Notes under the pieces: generated by a model
What the model saw: the letters and a program-made list of their open reading frames with translations, nothing else
Databases searched by the model: none
What the model was told of the DNA's origin: nothing
Position numbers and translations under genes: made by a program
Origin: JBBDQZ01 sp040905705
GTDB taxonomy: Bacteria; Bacteroidota; Rhodothermia; Balneolales; Natronogracilivirgulaceae
Length of the DNA stretch: 35,258 nucleotides
Reading direction: 5' to 3'
Assembly: GCA_040905705.1 (NCBI GenBank)
Contig: JBBDQZ010000036.1
Span: 1 to 35,258 of the forward strand
Shown here: one piece after another, positions 7,912 to 15,084 of the stretch
Layout: every line of letters starts with the position of its first letter
How positions within the stretch are numbered: position 1 is the first letter of the stretch

Positions 7912-9111
7912 ATGTGCCATCAACATTCTATACCAAAGACCCGTCATTGCGATCTCAGGATATCCCGGATTAAAACGGATTTCAAACGCTTTCTTTATCA
8001 TACAATAGACTGGAATCAATCGCTCACAATGATATTGGGCCACCGCGGGGCGGGAAAAACCACACTCCTCCTGCAACGCCTGAAGGAGATTGATGAGCAA
8101 GCTGTATATCTCAGCCTGGATGAGATCTATTTCGAAGCAAACCGCTTGATCCATTTGCTGGACACGCTTTATGAGGAGGGCTACCGGACGTTTTTTCTGG
8201 ATGAAGTGCATCGCTACCGGTACTGGTCAACAGATCTGAAAAATGCCTATGATAACTACCCCGATATCAGAGTGGCCGCCACCGGTTCTTCCATTCTGGA
8301 AATTTCAAAAGGACAGGCGGACCTGTCAAGAAGAGCGGTGACCTACCATCTGCCCGGGTTATCGTATCGCGAGTTCCTTCAGTTGGAGTATCAACAGTCT
8401 CTGTCTGTTCTGGGCCTGGATACGATTTTACAGTCTCATCATGAGATTGCTGCGGACTTCCATGATCATATAGATGTTTTGAAAACCTTCCGTGATTACC
8501 TCCGCCATGGTTATTATCCGTTTTTTAAGGAAGGATTGAAATCCTACGACCAAAAGCTTCTGGAAACCACAAATCTTGTTCTTGATGTAGATATAGCACC
8601 ATTTGAAGATTTGACCTATACCACCATTCGAAATATGAAAAAATTGTTGTATGTCATCAGTCAGTCGGTTCCATTTAAACCGAATATTTCTAAATTGGCA
8701 GAAAAGTTGCAGGTTCCACGTAATTCCATTCTCAAGATGCTGGATCTTCTGGATCGGGCAAACGTACTATCGCTTTTGAAGAGCCATACCCGTGGCATCA
8801 GTTACCTTCAAAAACCGGAAAAGATCTATTTGCAAAATCCTAATCTCATCTGGTTGTTATCCGGCAACAAGCCTGATATCGGAAGTTTGCGGGAGACATT
8901 TTTCCTGAATCAGCTGCTGGTGCGCCATAATGTCACCTCTTCACGGTGGGCTGATTTTATGGTAGACGATGTTTATACGTTTGAAGTGGGCGGCCCGTCA
9001 AAAACCGGTGAGCAGATACGGGGGATACCCCATGTATTCATTGCGGCCGATGCCGTCAAAGGTGGCACCGGTAACAAAATTCCTCTTTGGCTTTTTGGGT
9101 TTTTATATTGA
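7912..9111 (+). CDS. AAA-family ATPase with DUF4143 domain (second copy)
   Basis: 399 residues. Walker A is GHRGAGKTTLL and Walker B is TFFLDEVHRYRYW. A sensor region TGSSILEISKG and a winged-helix segment (EKLQVPRNSILKMLDLLDRANVL) follow, then a shorter DUF4143-type C-terminus. It is only distantly similar to the gene before it, so the pair is not a recent duplication. The start is uncertain: family members usually begin 10-15 residues before the KRFLYHTIDW segment, whereas this frame adds about 20 more. The sequence to 9207 after the stop holds no gene. Confidence 0.88.
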   Translation: MCHQHSIPKTRHCDLRISRIKTDFKRFLYHTIDWNQSLTMILGHRGAGKTTLLLQRLKEIDEQAVYLSLDEIYFEANRLIHLLDTLYEEGYRTFFLDEVHRYRYWSTDLKNAYDNYPDIRVAATGSSILEISKGQADLSRRAVTYHLPGLSYREFLQLEYQQSLSVLGLDTILQSHHEIAADFHDHIDVLKTFRDYLRHGYYPFFKEGLKSYDQKLLETTNLVLDVDIAPFEDLTYTTIRNMKKLLYVISQSVPFKPNISKLAEKLQVPRNSILKMLDLLDRANVLSLLKSHTRGISYLQKPEKIYLQNPNLIWLLSGNKPDIGSLRETFFLNQLLVRHNVTSSRWADFMVDDVYTFEVGGPSKTGEQIRGIPHVFIAADAVKGGTGNKIPLWLFGFLY

Positions 9112-9207
9112 AAAACCCCAAGACCTGACAGATTTCGAGAGAAAAAGATGTCATACTTGTTAGATATGGCAACCCGCTTAATTCCACAGAGGGAAAAATG
9201 GCCAGTG

Positions 9208-10272
9208 TTGATATCCCCGTGTGTACGGGGAATCCAGATTAAGATGGACGGCACGGATGTTATTACCGGGTCTATCCCCGTGTGTACGGGGAATCCTGTT
9301 GGGAGGAAAATGCTTTTATAGGTGCCAAGGGTCTATCCCCGTGTGTACGGGGAATCCGCGGGTTTTTGCCTTTTCCCACCTGACCTTTAAGGTCTATCCC
9401 CGTGTGTACGGGGAATCCTTAGTTTAGTGCTAAATGCGGATCATGGATCGGGGTCTATCCCCGTGTGTACGGGGAATCCACGCTGAATCGAAATATCGAA
9501 ATGCAGGTAACGGGTCTATCCCCGTGTGTACGGGGAATCCCATTGCAGACGCTTTTTTATCCGATAAAGCCAGGGTCTATCCCCGTGTGTACGGGGAATC
9601 CGCGGGTTTTTGCCTTTTCCCACCTGACCTTTAAGGTCTATCCCCGTGTGTACGGGGAATCCACGCTGAATCGAAATATCGAAATGCAGGTAACGGGTCT
9701 ATCCCCGTGTGTACGGGGAATCCTGAGAAGTGCAACCATCATTGCCCTTAGCTGTGGGTCTATCCCCGTGTGTACGGGGAATCCGTGAGCGGCATTTATT
9801 ACAGAATCCTTATTGCGGGTCTATCCCCGTGTGTACGGGGAATCCCTTGAACGACAAGTAAGTATTGGGTCAGAGAAGGGTCTATCCCCGTGTGTACGGG
9901 GAATCCAGGATAAATGACTATAAAAGAAGCAGTACATTGGGTCTATCCCCGTGTGTACGGGGAATCCAGCTTTCGTACCCTCCGCCCCCATACTGCGATG
10001 GGTCTATCCCCGTGTGTACGGGGAATCCTTACATACAGACCGACGTCATTCCACAAGCCAGGGTCTATCCCCGTGTGTACGGGGAATCCTTACTTTATCA
10101 CCGTCTTTTCCCGGATCGTAAAGGTCTATCCCCGTGTGTACGGGGAATCCTTCTTCCTCTTCTTCTTCCTCTTCTGGTTCGGGGGTCTATCCCCGTGTGT
10201 ACGGGGAATCCCGTTTATCTGCCTATCCCGATAATCCATGCGGAGGTCTATCCCCGTGTGTACGGGGAATCC
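9208..10272 (-). CRISPR. Type I-E CRISPR array, 18 repeats and 17 spacers
   Basis: Eighteen copies of a 28-nt repeat start every 61 nt from 9208 to 10245, giving 17 intervals of 33 nt (28+33, equivalent to a 29-nt repeat and 32-nt spacers). In crRNA orientation (minus strand) the repeat begins GGATTCCCCGTACACACGGG and ends ATAGACC. It can form the CCCCGT/ACGGGG hairpin expected for Cas6e processing. Repeats 2-18 are identical. The leftmost repeat (9208-9235) differs in its last four bases, marking it as the leader-distal end. The leader and cas2 lie to the right, so the newest spacer is 10212-10244. Two spacers occur twice: 9358-9390 equals 9602-9634, and 9480-9512 equals 9663-9695. Confidence 0.98.
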
Positions 10273-10392
10273 CCTATTAAATAATGTCATACTTCTGACA
10301 TTTTGGCTTAAAATAGAAAGATATTCATATTTTTATCAACCGACAGTCAGAAAGGCGAACTATCGGTATAAAAAAAACAGAGCTATGCCCAA
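10273..10392 (-). promoter_or_regulatory. CRISPR leader
   Basis: This is the AT-rich 120-bp stretch between the cas2 stop codon and the first full repeat. It holds A/T runs and, close to the repeat, the inverted pair TGTCA-N6-TGACA (10285-10300). The 11-mer AAATAATGTCA (10279-10289) recurs in the palindrome upstream of the exonuclease gene (19943-19953). By position it should contain the array promoter and the signals for Cas1-Cas2 integration. I cannot identify a specific IHF site. Confidence 0.75.
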
Positions 10393-10782
10393 TCAGTAAG
10401 TTTCTATTGATGGATCATCGTTAGAAGTTGGATTTTCTTTGTACTCAATTAATGCTTTTAACTCTTCAATATCATGAATTTTCGTCAAGGAACTGAAAGT
10501 CAACCATGCTCCTTCATATTCAATTAGTTCTTTCTTCGGCCATCCCATCACTCGAATTCCAAGTCCTGATGGAGCCTCCTTGCTTCTCCAAAATAATACA
10601 ACTCCTCCATCATCAGGAACCAATTCAGACCACTCAAGAATAACTTTCCATATTCTTTCACGCACGGCCTTACTCATATCAGGTTCTGCATAAACTCCGG
10701 GCGCTATTTCATGCATGCAAGATTTTATAAACCCGTCAAATCTTTCCGGCACATTACGTGTTATCGCTATTGTCATCGACAT
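10393..10782 (-). CDS. cas2: CRISPR-associated endonuclease Cas2, subtype I-E
   Basis: The start (MTIAITRNVPERFDGF after a first MS) and the block GVYAEPDMSKAVRERIWKVI match Cas2e. So does GGVVLFWRSKEAPSGLGIRV, and MGWPKKELIEYEGAWL fits the Cas2e end. Cas2e dimers form the core of the Cas1-Cas2 spacer integrase. The protein is 129 residues, while Cas2e proteins are usually about 95-105; the extra part is a polar C-terminal tail (HDIEELKALIEYKENPTSND). It carries no fused DnaQ domain, unlike the Cas2-DEDDh fusions of some I-E systems; a DEDDh protein is encoded separately at the head of the operon. The gene overlaps cas1 by 29 nt (or 23 if the second Met is used). Confidence 0.93.
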   Translation of the reverse strand: MSMTIAITRNVPERFDGFIKSCMHEIAPGVYAEPDMSKAVRERIWKVILEWSELVPDDGGVVLFWRSKEAPSGLGIRVMGWPKKELIEYEGAWLTFSSLTKIHDIEELKALIEYKENPTSNDDPSIETY

Positions 10783-11647
10783 TCAGAATATCCTTTATGC
10801 TTTCAATCATTCTATTGATAACATCTTCTTTTTTCAGGGTTTTTCCTGCCTGAATCCGGGTCTGCTTTTCAATATCAGAGTCTTCAGTTTCCATTGAAGT
10901 TTTGGTTGCCTGAAAGGCGATAGGTAATGTAACTGTGCTACGGGACAGATCGGCGATATCCAATCCAAAAGCTCTGCCGGAGGATTCATGAATAAATCCT
11001 AACTGTGGAATGGCTCCGGTTACAGCTACTGCAATTTGCGAGGCTGCATAGGTTGCAGTTGCTGCATGATTTATGGCATTGTTTATCATATCATCTTTTT
11101 CCGGGTCATTTCGATCATACTTCCGGCTTTTCCAATTAACTCCGTATTGAACAGCTAACTGTTGATATACTTTCTTAACGCGTTTGCCCTCAATTCCCCT
11201 CAAAGAGTTAATGTCACGTGCGTAACCAGGTAATTCGCCACCATACCGCAATGCATACATCTTTCGTACAACTGAAATATTGGATTCCGGATCGCACCAC
11301 AACATCGCTTGTTTACGAGCAATTGTTGATTTATCCGGACCAAAAGGCATACTGACTGCATATAGCCGAATTCCGTTTGACCCAACTGCCAATACACCGG
11401 TTTGTTGTCTTGCCAGAATTCGCAAGGCATCATGACTGATCAGCGATCCCGGACCTAATAAAACATTGGAAACTTGTTGTAATGGTATTTCATATGCACC
11501 AGCTTTTATATTTTCTGTGCCAGCAGTTGTGAATAGCAGGTTTCCACTTTCTACACTGATTTTACCCCGCTCCAGCCATATCAGGCCGTGCCTGTCGGCA
11601 TGAGGTACACGTGCCGTCTCCAATCCAAGTCTGCCTTTTAATAACAT
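10754..11647 (-). CDS. cas1: CRISPR-associated endonuclease/integrase Cas1, subtype I-E
   Basis: 297 residues, typical for Cas1e. It opens LLKGRLGLETARVPHADRHG, very close to the Cas1e consensus. The metal-binding residues expected from E. coli Cas1 are present: Glu153 (LRGIEGKR), His220 (GFIHESSGRAFGLD) and Asp230/Asp233 (LDIADL). With Cas2 it integrates prespacers at the leader-repeat junction. The gene follows cas6e after 7 nt and overlaps cas2, so it is translated from the long cas transcript. Confidence 0.96.
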   Translation of the reverse strand: MLLKGRLGLETARVPHADRHGLIWLERGKISVESGNLLFTTAGTENIKAGAYEIPLQQVSNVLLGPGSLISHDALRILARQQTGVLAVGSNGIRLYAVSMPFGPDKSTIARKQAMLWCDPESNISVVRKMYALRYGGELPGYARDINSLRGIEGKRVKKVYQQLAVQYGVNWKSRKYDRNDPEKDDMINNAINHAATATYAASQIAVAVTGAIPQLGFIHESSGRAFGLDIADLSRSTVTLPIAFQATKTSMETEDSDIEKQTRIQAGKTLKKEDVINRMIESIKDILNVDDNSDNT

Positions 11648-11654
11648 ACAACAA

Positions 11655-12437
11655 TCAGTTTTTCATACGTCTAATTTTGAGCATTCCGAAACCGAAACTT
11701 TTATGCCTGCCAATACCAATCTTGAGTAACTCCTTAAAAGCTTCACTGTTTTGTACCTCAAGAGTTCCGGTAAGTACTACATCAGGACGTTTGATTATTC
11801 TTACTTTACGGTTTTCTCCATGGGTTCTGCGTGACATCCGTTCCAGTGAAAATCTTTTAATTTGCGAAGAAAGCAGTTTCGCTCCCGACTGTTTTTCGAG
11901 CATATGTTGCAACCAGTCATTGTAGACTTCTTCTCTCTCAATTGACACATTCTCATCATCTACTTCCCATACACGGGATAAAAAGGCATCTACTTCCTGG
12001 CCTTTTTCCCATTTCTTTCCATCAGAGGCCTTTCGTACAACCGGGCAGACGCGTAATTCAAAACCCAGTTTCATACCGTTCGGATATTCCACAGGCATGG
12101 GTTTGGACAACAGGCGATCCCAGTTTAGAATGTGATATACCGATGGACTAGCAAAGCCTTTGGCAAGTTCATTAAGATCCTCCTTGTCTATAGCCGAATA
12201 GCACAAAACGGGAAGATAGCGATCGGAATTTGTATAATCCGACATATATTGATGATGATCTTCCAAACAAAAGGGAGTAGGTGCCTGTTTTTGAAATAGT
12301 TCATATAGAGCGCAATGGACAAGGTAACTATTGCTTGTTTGTCTCAATGGAAGATGCAGCATCTTGCCCAACTCTGCCAGTCTGCGGCTCTTCATCCACA
12401 TTTGAATCATAAATAATTCAGGTGCTTGCTGCGTCAT
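11655..12437 (-). CDS. cas6e: CRISPR RNA endoribonuclease Cas6e (Cse3/CasE)
   Basis: I place the start at the ATG at 12437, because GGAGGG lies 5 nt before it; an upstream in-frame ATG at 12458 would contain that site within its codons. This gives 260 residues. The Y-x-x-H motif YLVHCAL (Tyr38, His41) corresponds to Tyr23/His26 of Thermus Cse3, the cleavage residues. The glycine-rich loop GIGRHKSFGFGML near the C-terminus is the family hallmark. Cas6e cuts the pre-crRNA 3' of the repeat hairpin and stays bound as part of Cascade. It overlaps the end of cas5 by 20 nt, suggesting coupled translation. Confidence 0.94.
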   Translation of the reverse strand: MTQQAPELFMIQMWMKSRRLAELGKMLHLPLRQTSNSYLVHCALYELFQKQAPTPFCLEDHHQYMSDYTNSDRYLPVLCYSAIDKEDLNELAKGFASPSVYHILNWDRLLSKPMPVEYPNGMKLGFELRVCPVVRKASDGKKWEKGQEVDAFLSRVWEVDDENVSIEREEVYNDWLQHMLEKQSGAKLLSSQIKRFSLERMSRRTHGENRKVRIIKRPDVVLTGTLEVQNSEAFKELLKIGIGRHKSFGFGMLKIRRMKN

Positions 12438-13173
12438 CAGATCCCTCCGTATTTTCAACGTTTACTTGCCCTTGTGCTACCCATCGCTCTCCTGCGTGTA
12501 TCTGATTTGACCAATCTCTGCGGTCAACTACCGGACTCACAAATTCTTTGGAGGACTGAGGCAAATCAGTATTTACCTGCCACCAAACCCTGTGTGATGC
12601 TTGCTTGTCAGCTCTTTTAGATAAATCAACCCTTTTCAATGCCTCCTCAAGGCTCTGATATGTTGCTTTAAAAAGAAGGATAGGCGTTGAAGGCAAACAT
12701 GTTTTCCTCCCAAAGAAAAGAGGTCTTTCCGGAAATTGAAGATACTTTTGCAATTCGTCAAGAGTTGGTAACTCATCAATGGGGTCAAGCGTCAAGGCAA
12801 TGGTGTAAACCGCATCAGCCCAATAATATCGGTAGCGCTCATGGGTGCCGGTAGCGGCACTACCTCCTTTTCTTTCTTCAACAAACCCATAGGTTGTCCA
12901 GGCCGCTTCATCCCGCATGAAAGATTGGCCAAGATCAACAGTTTGATAGTCACGAATCCTTTCTCCTCTTTTGTCCTCACGAACGGCATACTTCAAACGA
13001 TCCTGCAATCTCTGCAATTTGTCAAAATCAGAGTGATCATATCCCAGAGCATTACTCAGCATACCGGTCATCATGGACAGGGCCGGATATGGTTGGATCA
13101 TACCATGCCTGTCAATCACCGGAGCACCGAAGCTCATAACGGTGGCGTCTAGTCGCAATACCAACATATCCAT
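12418..13173 (-). CDS. cas5e: Cascade subunit Cas5e (CasD)
   Basis: 251 residues, slightly longer than E. coli CasD. It has the Cas5 start MLVLRLDATVMSFGAPVIDR and then PYPALSMMTGMLSNALGY, the conserved region that contacts the 5' handle. RIRDYQTVDLGQSFM and LFFGRKTCLPSTPI also follow the family pattern. Cas5e caps the crRNA 5' end in Cascade. Its start codon overlaps the cas7 stop by one base and its end overlaps cas6e, as in a tightly packed operon. Confidence 0.94.
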   Translation of the reverse strand: MDMLVLRLDATVMSFGAPVIDRHGMIQPYPALSMMTGMLSNALGYDHSDFDKLQRLQDRLKYAVREDKRGERIRDYQTVDLGQSFMRDEAAWTTYGFVEERKGGSAATGTHERYRYYWADAVYTIALTLDPIDELPTLDELQKYLQFPERPLFFGRKTCLPSTPILLFKATYQSLEEALKRVDLSKRADKQASHRVWWQVNTDLPQSSKEFVSPVVDRRDWSNQIHAGERWVAQGQVNVENTEGSDDAAST

Positions 13174-14456
13174 TACTCACCTCCGGCTTGTCGTGCGGCC
13201 CAGTCCGCAATATTTCGGACAGAAACCGTTTCATCCATTTCCAAAGGCTCCAAAAGCAATTCGGTCGGACCCACAGCAGCAAGTTTTCGCTCCAGCTGTA
13301 AATCGTACATACGATCCATCTCCGATATATATTTTCCCATTACATTATAGCTATTGGCAAGAACACCCTGACCGTTTTTCGGGACAGCTCGCTCAAAAGC
13401 ATTTGCAAGGGTTCGAGGTTGTGCACTTCCGGACTCCACAAGCATGCATTGAGCATATGAATAAGGTGCCGTCGATCCAAGTTTGGCACCGGGTGATACT
13501 GTTGCAATAAGGTGGATCATACTTTTGATGGTCTCCATTGAAAGTGCTTTATCGGCTTCATCCCACTCATTACGAGATACACCTTCGATATTGGAGACCA
13601 GTAACGGCAGATCAATAACCACATATTGATAGAACAGCCCGCTTGCAATTTCTGTACTGTTAATGTGCCCCGCGCCGAGTTCACCGCTTTCTTCCGGCTC
13701 ATCTCGTCGAAGTTCATCAACCGCCGAGAAATAATCACTCTCACTTTCTTCTGCATGAGTAGTAAATGCATGTGCAACATGTATTGCAGCATCACCACGG
13801 GCCAGTACATCACTGGTGACCATACGGCCAAACATTGCAGCATCCAGACCAGAGGCTGTTCGCAGAGCTTTTAAATTATTTTTCAACTCCTTCTTAGAAA
13901 ACTCCTGCATCATTTTTACCGCATCTTCAATCGCATCATCACTGACTGACCCATCGGCTTCCCAGAAAGCAGGGGACTTCTCTTTGAATTCATCAAGCTT
14001 TTCGGAGAGGAGTTGCCGCAAATATCGCATTTCCGGCTCTCCAAAAACAGTGATCTGACTTGTTTCAAGCTGCTCCCAAGGATTTTGACCTTCATCAGGC
14101 CGGATCAACTTTTTGATCTCGTTTTTTCCCGATTGTTTGTCGGACAAAAGACGATCTATCAAAGAAAAAGTGCCGGCCAGAACCAAAGATTCAGGATACC
14201 CTTCATCAACCAGCGGCTTGGCAACTCTTCTCTGAAATGTTTCTCGTGACCGGTAAGATCTCGGAACGTCCATGTTGTAAAGGGCATGTTCTCCTTTAAA
14301 ATTTCGCCAGTGATATTTCAGGCACTGGGATGATATCCTCGTACGGGTTGATCCACCAAATGGAAGTCTTTTGGCAAAACCGGCATCGTCACGGTTCAAT
14401 AAGGTTCCCGGATAAGATGTAAGCGTGTGTATTTGTAGAAATTTTGAATTACTCAT
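13173..14456 (-). CDS. cas7e: Cascade backbone subunit Cas7e (Cse4/CasC)
   Basis: 427 residues; E. coli CasC is 363, so this one has insertions, visible as an acidic stretch around DGSVSDDAIEDAVKMMQEFS and another near ESESDYFSAVDELRRDEPEE. The N-terminus (FLQIHTLTSYPGTLLNRDD then FAKRLPFGGSTRTRISSQCL) is the Cse4 signature. AMFGRMVTSD and AIHVAHAFTTH are also typical. Six copies normally form the filament along the crRNA. A 37-nt gap separates it from cas11, the largest within cas3-cas2. Confidence 0.95.
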   Translation of the reverse strand: MSNSKFLQIHTLTSYPGTLLNRDDAGFAKRLPFGGSTRTRISSQCLKYHWRNFKGEHALYNMDVPRSYRSRETFQRRVAKPLVDEGYPESLVLAGTFSLIDRLLSDKQSGKNEIKKLIRPDEGQNPWEQLETSQITVFGEPEMRYLRQLLSEKLDEFKEKSPAFWEADGSVSDDAIEDAVKMMQEFSKKELKNNLKALRTASGLDAAMFGRMVTSDVLARGDAAIHVAHAFTTHAEESESDYFSAVDELRRDEPEESGELGAGHINSTEIASGLFYQYVVIDLPLLVSNIEGVSRNEWDEADKALSMETIKSMIHLIATVSPGAKLGSTAPYSYAQCMLVESGSAQPRTLANAFERAVPKNGQGVLANSYNVMGKYISEMDRMYDLQLERKLAAVGPTELLLEPLEMDETVSVRNIADWAARQAGGE

Positions 14457-14493
14457 ATGATAAATTCCTTATTTGTTTTGGTTTGTGTGAATA

Positions 14494-15081
14494 TCAAGAC
14501 TGCTTATGCTCACTCTGATATATCGCCTGGTAATAATGCCGTGAAATTGACAGCCGTATATCTTCCGCAAATTCTCCTTCCTGGTAGAAGAGCAGCTTTC
14601 GAACTTCCGCCCAGTTGGCTTTCTGACCTTTGGATGCGAGAAACTGTGCCACTCTTCGCAAATGAATTTCAAGTGTTTTTCCGGTTGCTTGCATAAGTTG
14701 CGCAAAACGCAGTTCCGACCAGCCCGAATCGGCCAGTGCCCTTCCAAATGGAACCTCATAGACATGCAAACCGTTACAGACTGCCATTCCCATCAACAAG
14801 GTGGCCCATTTTCTTTCCCAGTCTGTCAGTTTTACTCCTTGTGGCGATTTATCCAAATCAAAGTCAAGCAGTATACGCCACAAGGCAGCCGTAAACGGTT
14901 TTTCAGGAGAGATCCTTCTGAGGTCAGCCATTTCACCGGTGCCCAGACCGCCATGTTCTTGCTGCATCATACTGGCTATTTTACCTACAGCAACATCATA
15001 TTTACGAAACCGCTCTTCTCCAGAAATTTCATCGAAATCTAATGGTGCCTTTTCTAATGTGTTTTTATCTGTATGTGTCAT
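14494..15081 (-). CDS. cas11: Cascade small subunit Cas11e (Cse2/CasB)
   Basis: 195 residues. The region PFTAALWRILLDFDL and the block VPFGRALADSGWSELRFAQL followed by LEIHLRRVAQFLASKG match Cse2 (GRALA.SG.SE.RF..LL motif). The family forms a dimer along the Cascade belly and stabilises the displaced DNA strand. It begins 3 nt after the cas8e stop and precedes cas7, the normal I-E order. Confidence 0.92.
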   Translation of the reverse strand: MTHTDKNTLEKAPLDFDEISGEERFRKYDVAVGKIASMMQQEHGGLGTGEMADLRRISPEKPFTAALWRILLDFDLDKSPQGVKLTDWERKWATLLMGMAVCNGLHVYEVPFGRALADSGWSELRFAQLMQATGKTLEIHLRRVAQFLASKGQKANWAEVRKLLFYQEGEFAEDIRLSISRHYYQAIYQSEHKQS

Positions 15082-15084
15082 AAT

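Noticed and set aside
9221..10284. Several open frames of 66-139 codons with repeating peptides such as VYPRVYGES, GLSPCVRGI and GSIPVCTGNP
   Set aside because: They are translations of the CRISPR repeats. The 61-nt period shifts the frame by one at each unit, giving three rotating peptides. They are a familiar artefact, not proteins.
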